Source: Prevotella sp. CAG:617 (lineage in GTDB: Bacteria; Bacteroidota; Bacteroidia; Bacteroidales; Bacteroidaceae). From it: 15,494 nt of DNA. Numbering within the stretch: the first letter of the stretch is position 1; each line of letters starts with the position of its first letter. The stretch covers positions 22,609 through 38,102 of the forward strand of contig FR903618.1 of assembly GCA_000438115.1 (NCBI GenBank). The letters are read 5' to 3'. The notes under the pieces were generated by a model, which saw nothing but the letters and a program-made list of their open reading frames with translations, ran no database searches and had not been told where the DNA came from. Shown here in pieces: positions 6,429 to 12,879 of this stretch. The position numbers and the translations under genes were made by a program.

Positions 6429-8435
6429 CTATTGGGAGAACGGTCTAATCCATTCAATAGTAAAATGATAGGTTATGGATCCTTCCCACCACATACTGAA
6501 ATTCGTATTCCACAAGTTATTACCCAAATTGAAATGAATACCGCCTCGTTTGTCAGGATATTGGGTGGAATAATTCAAACCTCGCGGTTCGCCCACATTA
6601 GTTAAAAAAGCGTCTCTGCTCCAGATACGGACAGTTCCTTTGGTCGTAATCATATCCACATAACGATCAATGCCATGCATCTGCCGGTTGCCTTTTTCTA
6701 CCACATCAAGCAAATCGACGGGCTCTCCCAGCTTTTCAGCCACGAGAGAGACTATGTCGGCTGTATTAAACGAGAGCCAGTAGGATTCCGGCAGACGCAC
6801 TGCCGGTTTGTTAACCAGAGTTATGGAAAGTTCAGCCCTCGTTCCGTCCTTGGCGTCAAGACAGTTGACATAAATCTTCTCAGGGTAACAGCGCGCGTCA
6901 ACCCGAGAAGAAGTCGGGAAGGCCAATTCATAAAGCATACGTGTTCCCTGCGTTTCTTGTTTGACTTCCTGTTTAATTACCTGTGCATATAATAAGGTAC
7001 TGGTTGCTTTGGAATCTTTCAATCCGATTTTACTGAGGTCGTACAACGCCCAGTCATAACGGTTACGCAGATAGTTATCCAGGAAATTGGCATAGTCTCT
7101 GTCATCCAACTGCTGATAGGAAAGCCCTCCGATTTTCAAACGGCCGTTCGCCAACAAGCTACATTGCCAGTTGGCATAATCGCCATTCCTTGCAGCGTCA
7201 GTAAACGCAGGAACGTCAATACTTTCAGCTCTCTTTACAGTTGCCCGGGCTTCAGCCTGCAAGGTTTCGGGCAGCAGGGCAATGGCCTGGTCGATGTAAG
7301 CATCTATTTCTTTCCATGACTGTTCCACTTTAAGGAACGGGGCAGTCCGGCGGGCCGGAATAAATTTGTCCATGTCGTATTTGTCCCAGTTCTGCAAATG
7401 GGTCTTAATATCCATACCTTGCGTATGTTCGCCGATAAGTCCCAATTCCACGGCAAAGTTCAAATCCTCATCACTGCCTCTTTTCAGTTTGCCATCCTTT
7501 AACCACTGGGAATACAAGACTGAAAGTGCACGGAATTTTGCCATACGAATGGGAGCGCTGCCGTAACCGTAGATCCATGTATCGCCAATTTCGGAAGTAA
7601 CAACCGGGAGCTGTTCTTTGCATTTAAGCAAATCCTTGGCTATTTCGTTGAATGAACAGGCAATCAGCCTGGCATTCGGATAACGTTTCCGCAAATCTGC
7701 ATAAATAGCCTTTACCCTTTCATAGCTGTGCGGACCGTGGTTGTCTCCTGTAAAGTTTATGGCAACCGCGGTCTGACCATCCGGGAGCAAGCTTTCTGTC
7801 CCGTAATCCTGCTGATAGGCCAAGATAAGTTCGTTACCGTCCGGATCACGCCAACGGCAAAAAGCCGGAACGTCGGGCACCGGACAGGCTGAATTTACAC
7901 CGATGTGCAGAAACTGAATACCTGCCCGGTTCATTGGAGCAATGATGCTACGGGTATGTCCCGGCACGTCGGTCATCTTTGCGGCAATGGTATGCTTGCC
8001 GTATTTCTTATCCAGTTTTCGGGTCAGCGACAGGCAAGTTTCAAACAAATCCAGATTCATGGATTCGGATTCTACCGTATAGGGTACCCCATTCCATACA
8101 ATGTCACCCCTGGCAATGGCTTTCTCCAACCTTTTCACCTCTTTCGGAGAGGCTGTTTGCAGATACCTCCATATCAACCACGAGCCGGTTGTCCAGACAT
8201 AACGTTCGCCCTGTTCGTCTTTTCTCAATCTTTCTGCCACATCCAAAGCTTTGGGTATGAATTCGTGAACATAGTTGTATTCCACTTTCGAACTCAGGTC
8301 GGTAAATCCTACATCCAAATGGGTCTTGAACACGACATACACTTTCTTTACTTCACTGTTTACCTGCTCTTGGGCATGCCCTGCCAGGAAAAACAGCCAC
8401 GCAAGACTTATTAAAACTACAATTCTCCCTTTCAT
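6429..8435 (-). CDS. Exported GH38-like glycoside hydrolase (DUF5054-type)
   Basis: A 668-residue protein with a signal peptide (residues 1-21, cleavage after G-H-A). It has the pattern of the GH38 alpha-mannosidase fold. KTHLDVGFTDL supplies the paired metal ligands H39-x-D41. KMTDVPGHTRS (153-163) corresponds to the GH38 'D-P-F-G-H-S' block, with D156 as the likely nucleophile. GDTWIYGYG (284-292) is a probable substrate-pocket loop, and LIGEHTQGMD (333-342) with H337 may replace the later H-H-D-A metal site. The protein is shorter than most GH38 enzymes, whose C-terminal beta-domains make them 800-1000 residues. From memory this size and motif set correspond to Pfam DUF5054, with no established substrate that I can name. 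An exo-acting, metal-dependent mannosidase or related activity in the periplasm is inferred. It starts 30 bases after the metallophosphoesterase stop codon, so the two are almost certainly cotranscribed. Confidence 0.78.
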   Translation of the reverse strand: MKGRIVVLISLAWLFFLAGHAQEQVNSEVKKVYVVFKTHLDVGFTDLSSKVEYNYVHEFIPKALDVAERLRKDEQGERYVWTTGSWLIWRYLQTASPKEVKRLEKAIARGDIVWNGVPYTVESESMNLDLFETCLSLTRKLDKKYGKHTIAAKMTDVPGHTRSIIAPMNRAGIQFLHIGVNSACPVPDVPAFCRWRDPDGNELILAYQQDYGTESLLPDGQTAVAINFTGDNHGPHSYERVKAIYADLRKRYPNARLIACSFNEIAKDLLKCKEQLPVVTSEIGDTWIYGYGSAPIRMAKFRALSVLYSQWLKDGKLKRGSDEDLNFAVELGLIGEHTQGMDIKTHLQNWDKYDMDKFIPARRTAPFLKVEQSWKEIDAYIDQAIALLPETLQAEARATVKRAESIDVPAFTDAARNGDYANWQCSLLANGRLKIGGLSYQQLDDRDYANFLDNYLRNRYDWALYDLSKIGLKDSKATSTLLYAQVIKQEVKQETQGTRMLYELAFPTSSRVDARCYPEKIYVNCLDAKDGTRAELSITLVNKPAVRLPESYWLSFNTADIVSLVAEKLGEPVDLLDVVEKGNRQMHGIDRYVDMITTKGTVRIWSRDAFLTNVGEPRGLNYSTQYPDKRGGIHFNLGNNLWNTNFSMWWEGSITYHFTIEWIRPFSQ

Positions 8436-8465
8436 GATAAACGACAGATAAATGTTTTTTTATTA

Positions 8466-9662
8466 TTACATCCTGCAAGGAATCGATTTGGAAAACAAGC
8501 TCTTACCAGTAGAATCTTTTATTTCTACGGTCAGATTCTCCGCATCGGCATCGCCTCGCAACACAGTTACGCTTTCGTTGACCAGCACGGGAAACTCCAT
8601 TTGCTCCGTGGGTTGATAATAATAGAATCCCGGTTTGTCAACGTGGTAGTGCCCGCACAACATCAAGTCGATTCCAGCCTTGTTCAGCACAGGGACGAAC
8701 TTTTGCAAGATTTCCCAAGGACCGTGCCACATGGTACCTTCCCAAGGCACGGGCGGCATATGTCCGACAACCACCTTGTAAGGAGCTTGCTTGAACTCTT
8801 CCGATGCAACAACGGCTTCCAGCCATTGTGCCTGCTCTGTCCGGTAATTATCGTAGTCCGTAATGCCACAGTAGTCGATGTCGGTATCCGGCTTATCTTC
8901 TCCGGTGTCTAAAAAGATGAAAAATACAGGGCCCTGGCGCATGGTAAAATACAGGTGCGGTTCTTTTACGGAAAAGTAATTTTGAAAAAAGGTAGCAAAG
9001 GTGCTGCGTGTCTCATGATTGCCACGTGCGTAATACATGTTTTTTTCTGAGGCAAACAACTCTACGGCTTTATTCATAAAGCTGTTAAACAGTTGCTCTT
9101 CCGTACTGGAGTGTGACACCATGTCTCCATTAAAAATAACGAAATCGGTCTCCCTGAATTTCGCTGCATCCAGCAGGCGGGGTATGTCGGCCGTACGGCC
9201 ATGAATGTCATTCAGCATAACGAATGACGTAGCTGGTTTTCGTCTGTCGTTTGTCGTAAACCGATAGGGCTCGCGCGACCACATATCCGTGCCGTCTATT
9301 TTTCCGTAAATCACTTCGGTACCTTTATGTGACAGCACCTCCTGCACGCAAATGCGGTAACGGTAGGAAGTACCCGGCTTCAGGCCCGTCAGCCGGACAC
9401 TATGTACTGAAGCGGTGTTCTTGATGCCGTTTTTTGTATCGTAAAATCTCTCACGGGGCACTTGAAGGAAATGAGTGCCATCGTCCGGTGCCAGTTCCAC
9501 CCAACCGACAGAAGGTTTGTTAGCTACCCATACAATGGTAGTTTCAGTCTCTTTAGTGCTTTGCAGATAGGGACCATACTTGATTTGGATGCGTTCTTGC
9601 GCAAAAAGTTGTCCGATGAAGCTCACCAGGCAAAGGGTGACAAAGATTCGTTTTAATCTCAT
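8466..9662 (-). CDS. Exported calcineurin-like metallophosphoesterase with N-terminal beta-sandwich
   Basis: A 398-residue protein with a signal peptide (1-21, L-F-A before Q). Residues 27-137 form an FN3-like domain like that of purple acid phosphatases (TTIVWVANKPSVGWVEL, then LTGLKPGTSYRYRI). The catalytic domain (about 145-345) has the binuclear metal motifs: N-D152-I-H154-G, N-G-D180, G-N215-H216-E, G-H301-M-P-P and G-H338-Y-H340. Two features separate it from true purple acid phosphatases: the first motif is D-x-H, not D-x-G, and the second (GDMVSH) lacks the iron-binding tyrosine of GDxxY. It is therefore better called a general phosphomonoesterase or phosphodiesterase with a PAP-like accessory domain. 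The substrate cannot be read from the sequence. It is the first gene of a pair with the GH38-like hydrolase, 30 bases downstream, suggesting work on a phosphorylated or phosphodiester-linked glycan (inference). Confidence 0.85.
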   Translation of the reverse strand: MRLKRIFVTLCLVSFIGQLFAQERIQIKYGPYLQSTKETETTIVWVANKPSVGWVELAPDDGTHFLQVPRERFYDTKNGIKNTASVHSVRLTGLKPGTSYRYRICVQEVLSHKGTEVIYGKIDGTDMWSREPYRFTTNDRRKPATSFVMLNDIHGRTADIPRLLDAAKFRETDFVIFNGDMVSHSSTEEQLFNSFMNKAVELFASEKNMYYARGNHETRSTFATFFQNYFSVKEPHLYFTMRQGPVFFIFLDTGEDKPDTDIDYCGITDYDNYRTEQAQWLEAVVASEEFKQAPYKVVVGHMPPVPWEGTMWHGPWEILQKFVPVLNKAGIDLMLCGHYHVDKPGFYYYQPTEQMEFPVLVNESVTVLRGDADAENLTVEIKDSTGKSLFSKSIPCRM

Positions 9663-9729
9663 ATATAAGTATTAATTTAAGGTAAGTTGCTTCACGCAGT
9701 ATCTGACTGACATACGAGTTTCAACTTCG

Positions 9730-9737
9730 TAAAATTA
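9730..9737 (-). promoter_or_regulatory. Possible -7 box for the phosphoesterase/GH38-like operon
   Basis: Minus-strand TAATTTTA (9737 to 9730) matches TAnnTTTG in all but the last base and would give a leader of about 60 bases. No TTTG lies at the expected distance upstream. It sits between the GH3 terminator-like hairpin and the phosphoesterase start, where a promoter is expected. Confidence 0.3.
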
Positions 9738-9819
9738 GCGAATATTTTCTACTCCCGTGTTTCACGACAATTGATTTTTACTCATCGGGACAGATTCAGC
9801 ATGTTTCATCTTTTATATG

Positions 9820-9866
9820 AGCAACAGGTTCTGAACGACGGTAACAACCATCCAGAACCTGTTGCT
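9820..9866 (-). terminator. Long perfect hairpin after the GH3 gene
   Basis: AGCAACAGGTTCTG (9820-9833) pairs perfectly over 14 bp with CAGAACCTGTTGCT (9853-9866), with a 19-base loop that can form a small inner GGT/ACC stem. It begins 18 bases past the GH3 stop codon on the minus strand. The sequence after it is CATATAAAAG, not a clear U-run, so it is either a weak terminator or a 3' structure protecting the GH3 mRNA. No gene lies in the 222-base GH3-phosphoesterase gap. Confidence 0.6.
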
Positions 9867-9884
9867 AAATATAATATATGTGTG

Positions 9885-12347
9885 TTATTCTTTTTCTTCC
9901 TTGAAATTCGATTCGTCAATCATCTTGCCCTTGTTGGCCGACTGGACATTTCCGTCTGTGGTGTCAGACCGATAGAAGAAACTGTCTTTCAGCCGGATAT
10001 CGTCGTATGAACTTCCTACCATCACTCTGAATTCACCGGGTTCCACTACCCGTTCCTTCTTTTCGTTAATGAGAATCAGGTCGTCGGGTACGATGCTGAA
10101 ACTAACTTCCCGGCTTTCGCCCGGTTGCAGATGAATACGCTCAAATCCCCTGAGATTCTTTTCATAAGTAGTGGTTGAGCTTACCACGTCGTTGACATAC
10201 AGCTGCACCACTTCATCGCCGGCTACACTTCCGGTATTGGTTACCCGGCACGTCACTTTAACGTGGGCCGTCTGGGAATGAATACTGTCGATTTTCAGGT
10301 TGTCATAACGGAATGTGGTATAGGACAGCCCATGTCCGAAGCAGTACAGCAGTCCTTTGTTTGCAGCAGAGCGGTATTGCATCGGTTCCCAGTTGGCATT
10401 GGGTTTGGTCGGAATGTTCATCGGAAGTTGCCCGACCGTTTTGGGCCAGGTCCCGGTGAGTTTTCCTCCCGGGTTGTAATCGCCCTTCAGAGCCTCGGCA
10501 ATGGCCAGGCCGCCTTGTGCGCCCGGATATCCGGCTGCCAGAATACCTTTACAATAACGGTCGGCAAAGTTGATGGTGGCGGGACGCCCCCAGATAAGTA
10601 CCAGCACGACGGGTTTTCCGGTCCTTACCACGGCCTCCAGCAGCTGTTCCTGATGTCCGGGCAAATCAAGGCTGCTGCGCGTACGGCTCTCGCCTGAGGT
10701 GCGTTGGTTGTCACCCAGCACCAGTACGGCAACGTCGCTGCGGCGCGCCAGCTCTACGGCTTCCTGTATGGATTGCTGCTCGCCGGCCGTCAGGGTGTCG
10801 CACATCAGTTCGTTTTCGGGCCATCCCGGGCTTACGATATCAATGCCTTTAACGTAATTGATTTCCACATCATCATGCTTATAAACGCTCTTAAGACCGT
10901 CAACTACACTAAAGAAGCGTTGAAAGCCCATCGGGCCATAATGTGCCGGAATGTAGTCTTTCGAATGGGCATTGGGGCCTATGACGGCTATTTTGCGATA
11001 CCGGGTATGGAAGGGGAGCATGTTGTCGGCATTCTTCAGCAGTACGAGACATTCGCGTGAAGCCCGCAAGGCCGTGTTCAGGTGTTCCTCACACGAAACG
11101 ATGTCGGAAGCCTTTCTGGTCGATCCGGTATAGGGATTGTCAAACAACCCCAGCCAGAACTTGACATACAGCACATCTCTGACCATTTCATCCACTCTTT
11201 TCATGGAAAGCCGGCCTTCCTTCACCAATTCCCGGATATTTGTAATGTATTCAGTAGGGTCGTTGAACTCCGTACGCACGTTCAAACCGGCCTCTATGGC
11301 TTTACGCCCGGATTCCTTGAAGTTGGGGGTTACCTTGTGTACGCCGTTCAGCCGGCCGATGGCGTAACTGTCTGATACGACATACCCCTTAAAGCCCATT
11401 TCTTTGCGCAACACTTCTGTCAGATAATGGTAATTGCCGGCCATGGGTACGCCGTCGTAATCGTTATAGGCACACATTACGCCCAAAGCGCCTGCTTCCT
11501 GAAAAACTTTCCGGAAGGGATACTCATGGATATAGTACATTTCCGAAGGAGTGACATGCGGGTCGGTTCGCGAATCCCACTGGCGGGCCGCCTTGCAGTC
11601 GCCGTATCCGACATAGTGCTTGGGCGTGGATACCACCCGCTGGCTCTGTATGCCTTTACTCATGGCCACGCCGATACGTGCCACCAGATAGGGATCTTCG
11701 CCGATTGCGCCTTCCCACCGCCCCCAGCGTTGGTCTCTTGCCACATCCAGAATAGGGGCATAAATGTTGGTATAGCCCATGGCACGGGCTTCACGGCCTT
11801 CGATGACACCTTGCCGGTAGGCCAGTTCCTTGTCCCAGGTGCATCCCAGCCCGTTCATCGACGGAAAGCTGGTGGCACTCCGGGCATTCAGGCCTCTGAT
11901 GCCTTCGTTGGTAAAGTCGGCAGGAATCCCCAATCGGGTGTACTCCACAAAGAAGCGCTGGGTCTCGGCCAGTGCCGTAGCCAAGGTGTTCGGATCTCCG
12001 ATTTCCTTGTTCAGGTGCTCGTCTACATTAGCTATTCCGTCTTTCAGGATATTTGTTTTCCACTCAGCGGTAGGCACACTGTCCTTGAGGGCTTTCCTGT
12101 AACCGTAATAGGTGGCCAGCTGGCAAGTCTTCTCATCCAGGTTCATCTGTGAAAGCAGGTCGTCAATTCGCTTCTCAATGTCCTGTGTGGGGTCTTCATA
12201 AATGTCTTTTTTCCCGTTTTTGTTGAAGTCAATCCATCCTTTTTTATAGATTTCCTTTTTGTGGGGAAACGGATGCTGGGGGCGCGCATAACCTGCCGAA
12301 GTAGATAACAGCAGGACGCAGGCCAGGGTTTGAAACGTTGTTTTCAT
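9885..12347 (-). CDS. Exported GH3 family beta-glycosidase
   Basis: An 820-residue GH3 enzyme; members remove terminal beta-D-glucose, xylose or related residues with retention. The start is the ATG at 12347: it gives a clean signal peptide (1-21, ending S-A-G-Y-A), while the in-frame GTG 18 bases upstream would only add MSELLP. After a short Ca-loop-like segment (DFNKNGKKDIYED, 40-52) the TIM-barrel domain includes K243-H244, then G-Y-V-V-S-D326, the nucleophile. The alpha/beta sandwich domain has S-G-E553-S-R-T-R ... L-P-G-H-Q, with E553 the likely acid/base in a variant of the usual E-S-x-D-R motif. A C-terminal fibronectin-III-like domain (about 700-780, with G-D-E-V-V-Q-L-Y-V) precedes a polar tail. 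Substrate specificity cannot be read from the sequence. It is the first of the leftward exported-enzyme genes and is followed by a hairpin, so it may be transcribed separately. Confidence 0.93.
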   Translation of the reverse strand: MKTTFQTLACVLLLSTSAGYARPQHPFPHKKEIYKKGWIDFNKNGKKDIYEDPTQDIEKRIDDLLSQMNLDEKTCQLATYYGYRKALKDSVPTAEWKTNILKDGIANVDEHLNKEIGDPNTLATALAETQRFFVEYTRLGIPADFTNEGIRGLNARSATSFPSMNGLGCTWDKELAYRQGVIEGREARAMGYTNIYAPILDVARDQRWGRWEGAIGEDPYLVARIGVAMSKGIQSQRVVSTPKHYVGYGDCKAARQWDSRTDPHVTPSEMYYIHEYPFRKVFQEAGALGVMCAYNDYDGVPMAGNYHYLTEVLRKEMGFKGYVVSDSYAIGRLNGVHKVTPNFKESGRKAIEAGLNVRTEFNDPTEYITNIRELVKEGRLSMKRVDEMVRDVLYVKFWLGLFDNPYTGSTRKASDIVSCEEHLNTALRASRECLVLLKNADNMLPFHTRYRKIAVIGPNAHSKDYIPAHYGPMGFQRFFSVVDGLKSVYKHDDVEINYVKGIDIVSPGWPENELMCDTLTAGEQQSIQEAVELARRSDVAVLVLGDNQRTSGESRTRSSLDLPGHQEQLLEAVVRTGKPVVLVLIWGRPATINFADRYCKGILAAGYPGAQGGLAIAEALKGDYNPGGKLTGTWPKTVGQLPMNIPTKPNANWEPMQYRSAANKGLLYCFGHGLSYTTFRYDNLKIDSIHSQTAHVKVTCRVTNTGSVAGDEVVQLYVNDVVSSTTTYEKNLRGFERIHLQPGESREVSFSIVPDDLILINEKKERVVEPGEFRVMVGSSYDDIRLKDSFFYRSDTTDGNVQSANKGKMIDESNFKEEKE

Positions 12348-12462
12348 AGGTAACAATTCTGACACAGATTCGATTAAAGGTCAATATATTTATTTGATTA
12401 TCCGGAAGATAACGGCGAACGTAATCGATTCATAATGGCTGTTTACCACATCCGAACGAACG

Positions 12463-12487
12463 GCTTTATGCTTCCGGAGCATAAAGC
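12463..12487. promoter_or_regulatory. Palindrome GCTTTATGCT-N5-AGCATAAAGC upstream of GH3
   Basis: A perfect 10-bp inverted repeat with loop TCCGG lies 116 bases upstream of the GH3 start codon. Its core TTATGC-N7-GCATAA (12466-12484) matches the palindrome in the nhaA leader in both half-sites and spacing. It is a candidate operator for the GH3 gene or a hairpin in an unrecognised transcript. Confidence 0.45.
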
Positions 12488-12692
12488 TACGAAATTTTAT
12501 CGTACGGCCGATAATTTTTGCAAGGAATTTGTGTTGTTACGGAATTTATTGATAATTGAATACCCCCAAAAACGGACGTTGCCGGAAATCCATGTCACGC
12601 CCGGGCAGATTTCCTTGTTTCTTTTATCTTGCCCACGCGGATACTATATATTAATGTGTGAAGCTCCGCACAAAAGCCATGCGTACTGGAAA

Positions 12693-12765
12693 AACAAACC
12701 GGCACCTTTTTTCTTCAACAAGCCGGCTGTTATTTTCCAGGCGCCGGTTTGTTGTCAGGACAAAC
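12693..12765. repeat. Competing hairpins upstream of RNase R
   Basis: Segment A (12693-12706, AACAAACCGGCACC) pairs with segment C (12740-12753, GGCGCCGGTTTGTT) at 13 of 14 positions. Segment B (12717-12727, AACAAGCCGGC) is a near copy of part of A and can pair with C instead (11 pairs, one G-U). Segment D (12760-12765, ACAAAC) can pair with GTTTGT (12747-12752) of C. These structures exclude one another. A T6 run follows at 12775-12780. They lie upstream of the predicted RNase R promoter, so they belong to its leader only if a second, upstream promoter exists. Confidence 0.5.
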
Positions 12766-12815
12766 GAATTTGCATTTTTTATTCCTCCAACCGCCTGCAA
12801 ATAGGCCGCCCGGCC

Positions 12816-12847
12816 CTTGTAAGAGAACAAAAAAAGCGCTATTTTTG
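12816..12847 (+). promoter_or_regulatory. RNase R promoter
   Basis: CTTG (12816-12819; consensus TTTG) is followed by a 20-base spacer and a full -7 match, TATTTTTG (12840-12847). Transcription would start near 12853, leaving a leader of about 27 bases before the RNase R ATG. Confidence 0.68.
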
Positions 12848-12879
12848 TAGAAAGTAATGACCCTTAATACCAAACCGAC

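Larger units (their letters stand above)
12348..12879. other. Intergenic region between divergent GH3 and RNase R genes, 532 bases
   Basis: This is the largest gap in the window. Features seen: a perfect hairpin/palindrome at 12463-12487; a 7-bp stem GGAAATC (12584-12590) with GATTTCC (12608-12614) followed by a T-rich stretch, resembling a weak rightward terminator; competing hairpins at 12693-12765; and the RNase R promoter at 12816-12847. No convincing promoter for the leftward GH3 gene was found. A 140-codon plus-strand frame spans 12435-12857, but its product is unlike a real protein and it runs through the hairpins and the promoter. A small rightward RNA ending near 12625 is possible but unsupported. 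Confidence 0.5.

Noticed and set aside
12348..12365. GTG start adding six residues to the GH3 protein
   Set aside because: The downstream ATG at 12347 places the signal peptide right at the N-terminus; the extension MSELLP would weaken it and has no supporting signal.
12435..12857. 140-codon plus-strand open frame upstream of RNase R
   Set aside because: Its product has no recognisable domain or signal and is rich in Cys, aromatic and basic residues in random order. The frame crosses several hairpins and the RNase R promoter, and it lacks a promoter of its own.
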